The notes: generated from the sequence alone by a model not told the origin. DNA of 64,000 bases from Corylus avellana (GCF_901000735.1 NC_081542.1:32011871-32075870), one strand, 5' to 3'. Counted from the first letter of the stretch, positions 46,601 through 57,412 are shown. Numbers and translations: made by a program.

Positions 46601-48686
46601 TTATTCATCAAAAGCTGCTAACAACTGTACAAAATTATACTTAAATAGACTTGAGAATATATCCTAAATCCAGTGACACACTCGGTCTGATAGCCCACTA
46701 AAATAACATAAAGCTCAAAAATAACATAACTCAAAATCTGAAAATTAAATAACATAACAATAAAGTGAGAATTAGTAAAATGCCAAAAACAATCCAGCTC
46801 TCAATCACCCAGACACAAAGTCATGGGTTGGGCCGTCCTCCAATGTTGGGTTACAAACTCATATGATAAATGGCATGTATTCGGTATCTGCACCAACTCT
46901 CTTGGGGTGGGAAGAACTCTAACCTGTCGAATGTAGCTCATGTTAGCTCTGGTAGTACTCCCACACATCAGGATCAAGTTGCTGCAACATGTCTTTGGTG
47001 ATCCATGTGCAGTCTTAAGTTTGGTTGGCACCTCCAAGAAACTAGGAAATGTTGAACTCCTCTATCTCAAGCAAAAAGAACTTGCTCATCTCAAATAGTA
47101 GCAGTACTTCTTTATGTGCTGGTGAAAAGGATGGTTGTATGGGATCAAGTATGGGATTGGTATTGGGGACAGGGGAAGGCTTCTTGAAATGATGATCAGT
47201 GTGGCCTGTATAAGCAACTAGATTCTCTATATTAAAGGTGGATTTGGTTGGCACCTGCAACTAACTAGGAAATGTGAACTCCTCTATCCCAAGCAAAAAG
47301 AACTTGCTCATCTAAAATAGTAGCAATACTTTCTTTATTTGCTGGTGAAAAGGATGGTTGTATGGGATCAAGTATAGGATTGGTATTTGTGGGGACAGGG
47401 GAAGGCTCCTTGAAAGGATCATCTGGGATAACAGTGTGGCCTGTATAAGCAACTAGATTCTCTATATTAATTGTGGAGCTAATACCAAGGTTGGGTGGAA
47501 CATCAATGACATACGCATTTGATCCGACCCACTGTAACACTTTGAAAAGCCCAGCACTATGATCCAGGTGGATACCGTTTGGAACTAATCTGGACCATCA
47601 CATAATCACCCATATTAAATCCAGTGAGATGCCCACATAAATTAGCTTCAATTTTATATTGTGTATTAGTTGCTTGAATTTGTTTACTTATCTTCTCATG
47701 CAAGTCATGAAAATGTTGTGCAAATGCATCAGCTGACTCAAAAACTCTAACATGCGAGGGCATCGGGAGAAGGTCTAAAGGTCTCCTAGGATTATAACAA
47801 TGCACAATTTCAAATAGACCCACACCTGTAGACCTATTGACGGAGCTAGTGCGTGTGAATTGGGTTGTAGGGAGAGTCAAATCCCAATTCCTATTGTTGT
47901 CACCCACAGGACATCGCAGAAAATTTCCTATAGTTTGAGTTACCATATCCGTCTGACTGTCTGTTTGGGGATGGTAGGTGGTGGAGAATTTTAGCTTCGT
48001 AGTAACCATGTTCCATAGGACTTTCCAAAATAAATAAGAATATTTAAATGGAGTAGAGAAAGATTTAGAGAGTGGAATGTAGGGTGTTTTTGAAAGTGGA
48101 TAGGTAAAATAGAAAATGTGGGTTTTTTAGTTAAAATTTGGTTAAAGTTGAGAGAGTGGGATGTGAATGCTGTCACAGTCTACTGTCATCTCTCTTATCC
48201 ATACATCCCCATTGTGATAAATTTTGAAATAGCAGTACAATGCAGAGAGAGATTCTTTTTATTTTTCCCTATTAAGGTCAAGCTCAAAATTGTTTTATGT
48301 TCAGATAATTGTACGAGTAGACCTATTTAAGACATCATTGGTTTATTGATATGTTCACTTACATAAATGCATGGATCCCCACATGATCAAAACAAGCAAA
48401 TAGTGGTCCTCTTGTATTCTTATAATGATTTTGTCAAGTCATGCTTGCAGTGACAAAAACTGTTTCGGTGGAGTTTGCAAGAAAAAAGGATCCAATTATA
48501 TGCATTTTGTTGCACCCGGGCACAGTGGACACTGATCTCTCTAGGCCATTTCAGAGAAATGTTGCAGAAGGCAAGCTATTCACCAAAGAGTTCTCAGTGC
48601 AGAAGCTCTTAGGCATCATCAACAATGCAAAGATCCATGACAATGGCAAGTTTTTTGCCTGGGATGGTCAGGAAATTCCTTGGTGA
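41922..48686 (+). CDS. Short-chain dehydrogenase/reductase (C-factor-like), six exons
   Basis: The exons are 41922-42119, 44632-44784, 45143-45236, 45408-45490, 46151-46304 and 48451-48686, all with GT-AG introns and matching phases, giving about 305 residues. The N-terminus (residues 1-44) is hydrophobic/basic, then a Ser-rich run encoded by a TTC repeat, consistent with an organelle transit peptide. The Rossmann NAD(P)-binding motif is GASRGIG (57-63). NASG (135-138) replaces the usual NNAG. The active site is Ser206, Tyr218 and Lys222 (YRASK). HPGTVDTDLSRPF and the final DGQEIPW are typical of C-factor/csgA-like SDRs. The substrate is unknown. The start is the first ATG after the (CT)n leader. 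Intron 5 carries a Gypsy fragment and intron 1 a CA microsatellite. The acceptor of exon 4 at 45407 was chosen because the earlier AG at 45402 gives a stop. Confidence 0.85.
42002..42056 (+). repeat. TTC microsatellite encoding a Ser run in SDR exon 1
   Basis: Repeated ttc/tct units encode SSSSF SSSF S10. The duplicate exon at 20341 is seven codons shorter with the frame preserved, so the tract varies in length within the presumed transit peptide. Confidence 0.85.
43640..43671 (+). repeat. (CA)n microsatellite in SDR intron 1
   Basis: About 15 CA units. The rest of intron 1 (42120-44631, 2.5 kb) shows no gene on either strand that I can support. Short frames there lack domains. Confidence 0.9.
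46479..48010 (-). pseudogene. Gypsy integrase fragment in SDR intron 5
   Basis: Read from 48009 down: TTKLKFSTTYHPQTDSQTD (end of the integrase core, with the catalytic Glu position read as Asp), STGVGLFEIVHCYNPRRPLDL, HVRVFESADAFAQHFHDLHEKI and FNMGDYVMVQI, then after a frameshift LQWVGSNAYVIDVPPNLGIS (C-terminal integrase domain). The following stretch STINIENLVAYTGH…PILDPIQPSFSP occurs twice in tandem (47500-47263 and 47262-47038). The lowest part (46487-46800) is purine-rich and may be LTR. The fragment is antisense to the host gene, and both host splice sites around it are intact. Confidence 0.75.
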
Positions 48687-49007
48687 TCTCTCAGATTCAT
48701 CATGAATGGATTGGACAGCATTGAATAATTATATTTGTCTTTTGAGTAAATTGTCTATTTTCTTTATATATATATATTAATTAATGAAAGCCAATAGTTG
48801 ACTTTTCAATTTCTCCTTTGTTAACTTCATTAGTTTTCTGAAGATTGTTTCCTATTTCTGATGTAATTGCTGACAGAATAAATGGCAAGACATATCTGTT
48901 CCAAATGAATTGAACCTGTCAACCTTTAGTCATAGTCATTGGCATGACATTTCTGTTCCAAATACGTTTGACAACTTGTCTGTAGAAAGTTGTACTCATC
49001 GAAGAAA

Positions 49008-49181
49008 ACGCTACATGCACTCTTACTTTTTTACAGTCATTTTTTACTCTTTTAGTTAGTTTTAAAAAATTACCGTTAGATTTGGGACGAATTTTTATTA
49101 GATTTTAATCTAATGATAGTTTTAAATGCTACATGAGAAAGTGGAAATGGATGTGAATAAGTGGGATGTGTAGCATTACTC
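49008..49181. mobile_element. MITE copy in unit 1
   Basis: This is the counterpart of 49768-49918 in the other tandem unit: 'tgtgtagcattactc' at the right end and a decayed 'acgctacatgcactc' at the left. An inverted AT-rich centre (ttagattttaatctaa) lies between. The left end is approximate. Confidence 0.5.
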
Positions 49182-49767
49182 GTCCACCAACTCAAAATCC
49201 ATTTTGTGGGAAAACTTTCCATTAGAGGATTCTCTAGAAGAAAATCCTCTGCTAAAGGTGATAATTTTTTTATACAATCCGCAAATATAACACGAACTTA
49301 ACATAAAATTAATAGGTTAGGGTTTAATAAAATAGAATTCAGATTAAAACAGATTGACCCAATTATACACGGTTCAATTTCTCCATTGTTAACTTCATTG
49401 GTTTTCTGAAGACATGGATGTTTCCTATTTCTGATGTAATTGCTGTCACAAAATAAATGGCATGACATTTCTGTTCGAAATGCATTGAACATGTCACCCT
49501 TGAAGCTATCATCTCTTAGTCATTGTCATTAGGTTTCTGGCACAAATGAATCATCTTATAGGCTGGCGACTGAATTGAGGATCATGCTTTACTTGAAACT
49601 TTTACGTAATTGGATTCTATCAATGATTTAAAATCTGATTTCACTCGTACATTTGACAACTTTGTCCGAAGAAAGTTTTAGTGAAATCTTGTCACAAAGT
49701 TGCAACTGGAATACCCGTTATGGAAGAAAGCCGTTGTACTCATAAAAGGAAACAGTCAGTCTCCCAT

Positions 49768-49918
49768 GAGTAATGATACACTTTCATTTTCTCTCGTCCA
49801 TTTTTTCACTTCTTTACTTGGTTTTTAAAATCACTGTTGGATTTTGAAATAGATCTTTATTAGATTTTAATCCAACAATGATTTTAAAAACCATATCAGG
49901 AAGTGTGTAGCATTACTC
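49768..49918. mobile_element. MITE with GAGTAATG terminal inverted repeats
   Basis: The left end GAGTAATGATACACTTTC and the right end GGAAGTGTGTAGCATTACTC are inverted copies with a few mismatches. The 151-bp element folds back on itself around 'ttagattttaatccaacaat'. It has no coding capacity. Target duplications are not clear. Confidence 0.65.
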
Positions 49919-50609
49919 GTCTCCCCGATATCTTAACAACTTAGAATCCGCTTTGTTGGGAAACTTGCCACTAGAGAATTCTCTAAAAGGAAAGCTCTCT
50001 GCTAAAGCTGGCAATTTTTTTATATGACCCACAAATATAACATAAAATTAGGGAGTTAGGATTTAATAAGATAGAATTCGGATTAAACCGGATCAACTCA
50101 ATTAGACACAATTAATAGACGAGTCAATTTTGGGCAAACTCGCTTAACCCACATGCATAACCTGTACAAATTAAAACATTTTAAAAAAACTTTTACCATT
50201 GAAAAAATTCAAACCCCAAGTCAAGACAATAAATAAATAAATAAATAAAATATAACTCTCAGTCTCATCCCTAGCTTTCCATAATTAGGAATTATTATAC
50301 AAATATCTTTGTATAAAATGACATTTTCATGCTCAATAATTGAAAATCTTGTTAATTAAAATGTTTATTCGAGTCAAGTCATGTTAGGGTTAAGGGGACT
50401 AACTCATTTAATTAAATAGGTCGGGTTCACTCATATAGTCCCCATATCTCAACACGAATTGCCACCCTACCCTTTACTAGAGATCTTAGGGTTACTTATC
50501 TCCTCATATTTACTTCCCCCCATTAATTTCTTACCTTAGGTAAACAGCAAGTTAATGCTACCAAGGGTGATTTTCAAGAAGACACCTGAGGTAAGAGAGA
50601 GAGGGAACA

Positions 50610-50886
50610 GGATCCTCTCCAGTTCATTATGGCCGGAGGGTATCCAGTTCATGGCTATGATTTCTTTAAAGAAATCCTAGCATCACAAATATGCCACATG
50701 TCTTCTTAATAAAAAATGGGGTGGCTCGCCACCATTTTTTTTTAGTTTTTATTTATTTTTTAAGTTTTAATTAATATTTTTTTTATTGAAATGCCACGTG
50801 GCATATTTGTAGCGCTAAGATTTTTTTAAAGAAATTCTAGCCATGAACTGGATACCCTCCAGTCCATTATGGACCGGAGAGGATCC
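50610..50886. mobile_element. Fold-back MITE with ~70-bp inverted repeats
   Basis: The left arm begins GGATCCTCTCCAGTTCATTA and includes GGGTATCCAGTTCATGGCTA. The right arm, in reverse complement, begins GGATCCTCTCCGGTCCATAA and includes the same second block. The arms match over about 70 bases with few changes, with an AT-rich loop of about 130 bases. A clear target duplication is not seen, so the transposon superfamily is open. Confidence 0.75.
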
Positions 50887-52305
50887 GGATCCAAGAGAGA
50901 GGCCCAAAAAAGAATTGAGCATTCATAATATTCAATGTTATTAATGTTCAGGCTATGGGCACATTAAGACTGAGTGTCCTAATTTTCTAAACACTAAAAT
51001 GCATACAATAAATTGTTTAAAATCAGTAGTAATAAAAAGTAACAATTTTATAATTGGAGTTTCAAGCAAATTAAGTAAACATATGAAAAAAAAAAAAAAA
51101 TTAGGTTGATACTAAATCAAGTAAGCATGTAGAGAAAAAATGAAGGTAAAATGTAATCTAACATGTCAATTTGTAATACTCCCAGCAATAGGCTAAAACA
51201 AGGCAATGAACCGCGGGCAGATTGCTTAGAGCCACAGTAAAATAGAGCTTTCTACTGTCAATGCAGGTAAATTGACCACAAGCTCTCAACTTAATGACAT
51301 GTACCACAGAGACTCACCTAAACACCATAGAGAAATACTCACATATTATCATGACACAAAAAAAGTGAAGGTTCAAACATCATCATGTAGCAAATCAGGA
51401 TAGTTACAGAAAAGTTTCATAATTACACTTCCAAGCAAGCTATACAACAACTATGAAGAAAGAGTGAAGATCAAGAGAAGTTACCTCAACAGCAAAAGGT
51501 TTTGAACCAATTGCATATACCAGCCAAAATCACCTCAACAGCACGGTATCATATGCATATTATCAGGAAAATTAAATTGCAATTTTCTTGAAATGGGAGA
51601 GTACAGGTTCATGTTGTCACAAATATCATGGTTCGTTCCGACCATTACATTCCACTCAATCCCAGACGTAAAGAAAAGAATGAAGCAAACCCCACTATCT
51701 ACCATACAAGTTCCATTACAATAATACTTCCAAGCACATAATGTGATGACTATCAAGCAGGAGTAGATCATTAGTTCATTTCAACAAAGGTGTTTGCAAA
51801 TACCGTCTACATAAGAAAAAGCAAGCTCTTAGCTATTTTAACAAATAAGAAGAGCTTCAGAAGTCATTTTGAACAACAACAAACAATGCCTGAATTAGTT
51901 AGGAGAATAAAGTATCCACTTTGGCCTGTTTTGGAAATTAAACAATCACAAAAGCATGAAATATAACAATTTGTCCGTCTACAGCATTACAAATGTGGAA
52001 ATGGGATTTGTGGCATGACACTTTCTAGCACAGAATTAGATGACAGTGTTACCATCACCATGGAGGTCTCGTAGTTGACGTAAAGAATTGATTGGATTTA
52101 GGAATAGTTTCTTCACACTAACAAACATTTTAACAAAGTATGATCCAAAAGCACCATGCACTAATTCAATCTTTGTAAAAGTTGCACTCAGTAACAAATT
52201 TGAACTCTAATACGGTAAGTTTAGCTCCTTCAACCTCCAAGCTGCTGGCTGATGGTGATAATGTGCAGAGATTCAGTTATTGACATATGCTCTAAGAACT
52301 AGCAT
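50887..52305. other. Intergenic, no gene recognised
   Basis: This is AT-rich DNA with a poly-A run at 51087-51100 and no open frame with domain character on either strand. It may contain introns or untranslated sequence of a neighbouring minus-strand gene whose possible exons are at 52306 and 53385, but nothing in it can be supported. Confidence 0.4.
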
Positions 52306-53612
52306 AAAGATGACCCCTGAGGGAGGCGTCACCAAGTAGTAGCTGGGCAATTGGATCTTGCATAATAGTCCACAAAAGTGGCGACAGTACCTGTTCAAGA
52401 AATACAAAAAATCTTTCAGTAGCTTATCGTGCTTTTCTTCCTACTAAGATGGAAAGTGTAGAATTTGATTTTCATGAGATTTTCATTTTACTTGCATTAG
52501 TCATCAAACTAAAAGGAAGAACAGTAAAAATAAAAATAAAAAAACAGGAAAGGAAAGATATTTCTCTCTCCCTTCCCCCCAGCTGGCAATTTTGGTAATT
52601 ATCCATTCCAGCATAGAGGTGAATATCTTTCTGAAAAGTGCAGCCCATTTTAGCTACAGTTTTCTAAAAGAGAAGCAGAAACAGACGTTGTACTAGAGGA
52701 AAAGCATGGCTCAAAGATCATGGTGTTGTTTAATGGAGGTGAATGAATAGTCTGATAGAATAGCTAGATATTTAATCCAGTGACAGGTCATATTGAACAT
52801 GAACATCTTCACAAAATGCCAACACAGATCTATATTTCATTTGGTCTATTCCCGCAGATTATCTTACCAGTTCATATCTGCGCTTGTGATAGATTAAATT
52901 ATTTAGACAACATAGAAGCAACACACACACACACACATGTATATTTATATAAGAGAGAGAAAAAGACAGATAGAGACTTGCTTCATCTTCTGAAACCTAT
53001 AGCATCATGTCTTCTAAGATTCTGCTTTTGTCTAGGAGGAACGTCCAGAACCCATTTACATTTTTGGCAGCAAAAGGTAATTGCTTCAGAAAAAACCTTG
53101 GTGAGAACCAGAAGGTTATTCCTGCGGCCCTGCCCTGCTCTTTTCAAAAGCAATCACCAAGTGTTGGTCCTGCCATGGGAGGTTATCTTGGGAGGGGAGA
53201 TATGAATATGGTCCAAATCTTTAGTATTTTCCACATAAAGTGATCACTAGTTGCCTTTGATTTGTCTGCAGCGGTGGAAGCAGTGAAGAAATCCATGACC
53301 TCCATGTCATAATACTACAACTGTTAGTGAGATTCCCCAGGGATGGGGCACTACAATGAATATTAGTAGAAAAAATAACCCACATCAAATTTCAGGCAGT
53401 TGAATCTCCACGTCACTACCCTTAGCTTCATGCCTGATGGAATATCGATTGTCTTTTTTCAATGTTCGTTTATATCTTTTTGCATCTTTCTGCTTTTGAT
53501 AGGACAGACTTTTATTTTCAAAGTTTGAGGAGGGAGGATCCTTGGAGTTCCTGAAATTGTTCAATTGCTGTCGAAGCTTTAACTTCAGAATTCCACAGTG
53601 AGAACCAAACAT
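52306..53612 (-). other. Possible minus-strand exons of an unrecognised gene
   Basis: Two pieces look exon-like. The first is 53612-53385 (MFGSHCGILKLKLRQQ…VEIQLPEI, 75 codons, Lys-rich), preceded by a 'gttgacag' acceptor-like sequence. The second is about 52430-52306, ending LSPLLWTIMQDPIAQLLLGD and a stop, preceded by a possible acceptor 'cttgaacag'. No known domain is recognised. They could be the 3' part of a gene, spliced 3' untranslated sequence of the PPR gene immediately upstream, or chance. A plus-strand frame at 53007-53243 in between is equally unsupported. Confidence 0.2.
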
Positions 53613-53727
53613 CTGTCAACATATAAATGTAACAAATCCTGTAGTCAGCTATAATTATCACCTAAATTACAGTTGCTTCACTTTAAATGCGGATTAATCC
53701 TTTTTGACAAATATTAGGCCCGACTTT

Positions 53728-53927
53728 GTTATCCATTATTACAAGAAGTTCCATCACTTCTTGAACTTCAGCACTAACCATTCTAAGATCATCATCTGCC
53801 ATAGGGGTCTGCATATCATTCTTATGTTATACATTATAACAAGAAGTGCCATCACCTACTTCTTCAACTTCAACACTAACCATTCTAACATCGTCATCCA
53901 CCATAGGAGTTCGCATATCATTCTTAT
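53728..53927 (-). repeat. Two-copy tandem repeat at the PPR gene 3' end
   Basis: Copy 1 (53826-53927) encodes the last 34 residues of the PPR frame. Copy 2 (53728-53825) lies immediately downstream and is about 90% identical. Copy 1 has four extra bases (TAGG on the minus strand), which shift the frame and bring in the stop codon at 53827-53829. Copy 2 continues in the other frame to a stop near 53696. Confidence 0.85.
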
Positions 53928-56223
53928 AATCGATCCAACTATAACCTGGTTTCTTAATGATCTGTTTATCACTCATCAACTCTCTAACCGCCCTCACATC
54001 ATCCCATCTTCCCAAAGCCGAATAGATGTTGGCCAGAAGCACATAAGGAGCAGAATTCTGTGGGTCCAGGCGAAGAAGTTCCTCTGCTGCCCTTTTTGCT
54101 AAGCTCACATTAGCATGAACACGACAAGAACTAAGCAATACCTCCCATAAAACTGGGTCATCCTTATACGGAACCTTATCTATGAGCACTTCAGCTTCGT
54201 GGAACCGACCAGCTCGGCCCAATGAATCAATAATGCAAGTGTAATGGTCCAAGACTTGCTCCACTCCATGCTCTAGCTGCATTGAATTGAATATTTCTAT
54301 ACCCAAATCTACCAATCCTGAATGGCTACAAGCAGTTAAAACAGCAGTAAATGTTATACCGTCAGGTTTCTCACCTGAACTAACCATGTCCTTGTAGAGA
54401 CAAACAGCCTCATATCCACGTCCATTTTGTGCGTACCCATGTATCATTTCATTCCAAGTAACAGTATTTTTACAGGGCATCATATCAAAGAACCGCCTGG
54501 CCCCATCTACTTCACCACATTTACAATACATATCAATAAGAGCACTCCCCACAAAGACATCACTTACATATCCACCTTTTGTTATCTGGGCATGAACCTG
54601 TCTCCCATGAAATGAAGAAGATAGTTTGGCACAACAACTCAGTACAGTAGCATAAGAAAATTGAGTGGGAAATATTCCATTTTGTCTCATCTGCTTGAAG
54701 AAAGTGAAAGCTTCCATGTCTAGAGAGTTAAGTGAAAAACCAGCTATCATTGAATTCCAGCAAACAATATCCAATTCAGGCGTATTAAAAAATATGTGCT
54801 TTGCCATCTCTGTCTTCCCACACTTAGAATACATGCAAATTAATCCACTGGTAACATATACGTCAGTATGAAGGGAAGCCTTTTGTGAGGCAGCATGGAC
54901 CTGCTTTCCAGATTCCAGAAGCCCCAGTGCTGCACATGAGCTGAGGATAATGGCCAAGGTAGTCCGATCAAATTGCACACTTCGAAACTGCATTTCCCTA
55001 AACAGTTCTATTGCCTCATTATGGTACCCACTCTGGGCATAGCCAGAGAGTATGGCAGTCCATGAACTCACACTCGGGCATGACATGCTATTAAACATTA
55101 GACGCCCGGTTTCAATATCCCCAGACTTGATGCACGCTGCAAGCATATTAATGTAAGTGACCTCATCCGGCTGAAAACCGCAACATTGCATTCTTTGCAG
55201 GTACTCCACAGCTTTCTGACTTTGGAATTTCTGGCCATACCCAGCTATCATAACATTCCAAGAAACAACACTGACTTCAGGCAAATTAGTAAAAATCTTC
55301 TCAGCACTATCCATGTCCCCATTCTTCGCGTACATATCAAGCAATGAATTATTTGAATGAAGATCTCTCTCAAATCCAAGTTTAATCATGAGGCCGTGAA
55401 CTTGTCGCCCATGTACGTTAGAAGAAAGCACGAAAGTCGGATCATCCTGACCAAATTCTCCACATACCCCTCTGACACAAGCACCTAAAGTGCTTGACAA
55501 CGAGACAGAATCGATCCGAATTCCTTTTCTGCACATCAGTCTAAACATTTCCAAAGCCTCCACGGCACGATCCGTCTGCACTAAACCACCCATCATCGCT
55601 GTAAACGTGACCTCATTAGGCTCATGCATGTCCCCAAAAACTTGACTTGCATCCCGAATAAGGCCACACTTTGCATACATACACAACAAAGCATTACTCA
55701 CAAACATATTGTTCTCAAGCCCAATCTTAATGACAAGACCATGACATATCCTACCACGCTCTGAATCCAACAACACGCTGTATGCACTAAATACACTCGC
55801 CAAAGTGAAATGGGTAGGCACGAATCCTTCCAAAATCATCGAATCATACGCATCCAACGCTTTGTGTTCAAGCCCACTTCGAACTAATGTACTAATCAAA
55901 GTGTTCCAAGACACGGTGTTTCTGTCAGGCATTTTAACGAACAATGCATAGGCATCCTGTATGTTGCCCAATTTACACTGGGCACCCAACAGGGCATTCC
56001 AAGAATATACGTCTTTCTGAGCGATTTTATCGAATACCCGGTAAGCAGAATCGATTTTGCCGCATTTGGAGTAAAGCTCGATGAGGCGGTTGGCGAGGAA
56101 GGTGTCGGAGGCGAGACCATTGCGGAGGATAAAAGCGTGGAGGAGCTTGCCAGCAAGGTGGGCTTTCTTCTGAATGCAAGACTGCAAGAGGTTTGCCAAG
56201 TAGGTGGTGCTCTTGCTTTCCAT
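53827..56223 (-). CDS. Pentatricopeptide repeat protein, PLS class, E subgroup
   Basis: A single exon of 798 codons starts at the ATG at 56223 (MESKSTTYLANLLQSC). The protein is built of successive P, L and S repeats almost throughout, recognisable by units such as DVYSWNALLGAQCKLGNI and NTVSWNTLISTLVRSGL. The C-terminal E region is at about residues 683-764 (DDPVLWEVLLSSCRVHANVS…KKPGYSWIDY). It has no DYW deaminase domain. Such proteins bind single organellar transcripts, and E-type members usually specify C-to-U editing sites together with a DYW partner in mitochondria or plastids. From memory it is very like Arabidopsis At4g20770 in length and wording. The last 34 residues, ending VGDGTSCYNV, come from a frameshifted tandem repeat and are probably not ancestral. 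The editing target cannot be predicted here. Confidence 0.9.
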   Translation of the reverse strand: MESKSTTYLANLLQSCIQKKAHLAGKLLHAFILRNGLASDTFLANRLIELYSKCGKIDSAYRVFDKIAQKDVYSWNALLGAQCKLGNIQDAYALFVKMPDRNTVSWNTLISTLVRSGLEHKALDAYDSMILEGFVPTHFTLASVFSAYSVLLDSERGRICHGLVIKIGLENNMFVSNALLCMYAKCGLIRDASQVFGDMHEPNEVTFTAMMGGLVQTDRAVEALEMFRLMCRKGIRIDSVSLSSTLGACVRGVCGEFGQDDPTFVLSSNVHGRQVHGLMIKLGFERDLHSNNSLLDMYAKNGDMDSAEKIFTNLPEVSVVSWNVMIAGYGQKFQSQKAVEYLQRMQCCGFQPDEVTYINMLAACIKSGDIETGRLMFNSMSCPSVSSWTAILSGYAQSGYHNEAIELFREMQFRSVQFDRTTLAIILSSCAALGLLESGKQVHAASQKASLHTDVYVTSGLICMYSKCGKTEMAKHIFFNTPELDIVCWNSMIAGFSLNSLDMEAFTFFKQMRQNGIFPTQFSYATVLSCCAKLSSSFHGRQVHAQITKGGYVSDVFVGSALIDMYCKCGEVDGARRFFDMMPCKNTVTWNEMIHGYAQNGRGYEAVCLYKDMVSSGEKPDGITFTAVLTACSHSGLVDLGIEIFNSMQLEHGVEQVLDHYTCIIDSLGRAGRFHEAEVLIDKVPYKDDPVLWEVLLSSCRVHANVSLAKRAAEELLRLDPQNSAPYVLLANIYSALGRWDDVRAVRELMSDKQIIKKPGYSWIDYKNDMRTPMVDDDVRMVSVEVEEVGDGTSCYNV

Positions 56224-57412
56224 GGTTAAGTTTTGAAAATGAGGGCGTTAACCCATTGAAATTTTGAGGGTAAGTGTCAAGGGACAAATTTTTCACACCA
56301 AATAAGCCACGTGATGACCCTTAGCAAAACACCAAGTAGTGTCAAGGCAGCCAACACACCAATAGGGGTTAAAAAAGGGTAATCACAGCACACACAGATT
56401 TTACGGGAGCAATACCTCCCAACTTTTATACTCAACCAAACCAAATGTACAAAGACAATAGCTAGGGCCCTTACACATTGGAACCCTTAGCCTAAATACA
56501 AGCAACTAGCCACCAAGACTTACGATGCAGGAAATTAGGGCTGTGTTTGACAACGGGTTTTGGGGCATGTGCGTTGGTTGTGCACTGTTTAGTAACTTTG
56601 AATGGGTCTACCAAAAGCTGCAACATGAAAGACATTGAACAGTGCTTTTGCTTCATAAAACAGGCCCATTTTCAACCTGCATTTGGTGTTCCAAAAATGC
56701 CCCTGCAGCAAACCCATTCAAAGTGATATTTCTTCCCACTTTTTTTTACTTCATTATTTAGAGAGGGTTGCCATCTTTCTTCTTTCTTCTTTCTTAAGTG
56801 AAGTTTTCCACTTCAGCTGCTGCTTGGTCCGTGACCCAGCAATGGCGAAGGCTCATCCACCACGGCTCCACTCACTAGAGCTCGAACTCAGGTAATTTTC
56901 TGTAATTTTTATTACTTGGTGGACATAAAATGAATAATGTCCGAATGTCTCTGCATAATCAAGTAATATTAACATGGAAACAAATTTCTCTGCATAATCA
57001 AGTAATATTAATGGGAGGCAACAGCACGATTTGGCTTAAAAATGCTACTTTTTAGCTTGACACGGCGACACGAGGTGCACGAGCTCCATATTTTGGCTCA
57101 TTTCCTCGTACATTCCCTCCATAGTTTTCTTTTCCCACGACATGAAAAATTGACCATCGACAATTGAAAATATATCTGGCGCTACATACACACCAAAATC
57201 CACAACGGTAATGCATGTTCACACATTCTGTCCACAGTGCTATATATCTATATGTTTCATTTCTATTATCCAAACATATCAATAAGGATTGGGTTGGTAA
57301 AGCGATTTAGAGGGTATTTTCGATTTTTTAATTAGAACATAACATAAATGTAAAAATAGTTTAATTTGAGTGTTGAATTGTTTGTTAATTTTTTTGCTTA
57401 GCCAAAAGTTGT
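56224..57412. other. PPR upstream region and start of DNA-transposon-rich DNA
   Basis: The first ~300 bases upstream of the PPR start codon should include its promoter, but no TATA box is clear. A candidate PIF/Harbinger terminus lies at 56535. The stretch 56560-56890 has short frames without domains. The rest is AT-rich with nothing recognised. Confidence 0.35.
56535..56553 (+). other. Candidate PIF/Harbinger left terminus (TTA + GGGCTGTGTTTGACAA)
   Basis: A TTA target-like triplet (56535-56537) is followed by GGGCTGTGTTTGACAA, which resembles the G-rich 'GGGxCTGTTTGG' ends of PIF/Harbinger elements. No matching right end (inverted, before TTA) is visible up to 64000, so the pairing is unproven. 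If correct, the element would hold the hAT MITE at 57421 and both Harbinger genes. Confidence 0.3.

Larger units (their letters stand above)
48806..50110 (+). repeat. Tandem duplication downstream of the SDR gene
   Basis: Unit 1 (about 48806-49378) and unit 2 (about 49379-50110) share 'ttgttaacttcatt', 'tgtttcctatttctgatgta', 'agtagcattactcgtc'-like and 'aggatttaataagatagaat'-like blocks in the same order. Unit 2 is longer and clearly diverged, so the duplication is old. Neither unit contains a gene. Part of unit 1 overlaps the probable SDR 3' untranslated region. Confidence 0.7.

Noticed and set aside
53704..54102. Plus frame of 132 codons opposite the PPR 3' end
   Set aside because: It is a shadow of the PPR gene and its tandem-duplicated tail on the complementary strand.
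56027..56296. Minus frames overlapping the PPR start
   Set aside because: Alternative frames over the PPR N-terminus. The PPR frame has the repeat pattern, and these do not.
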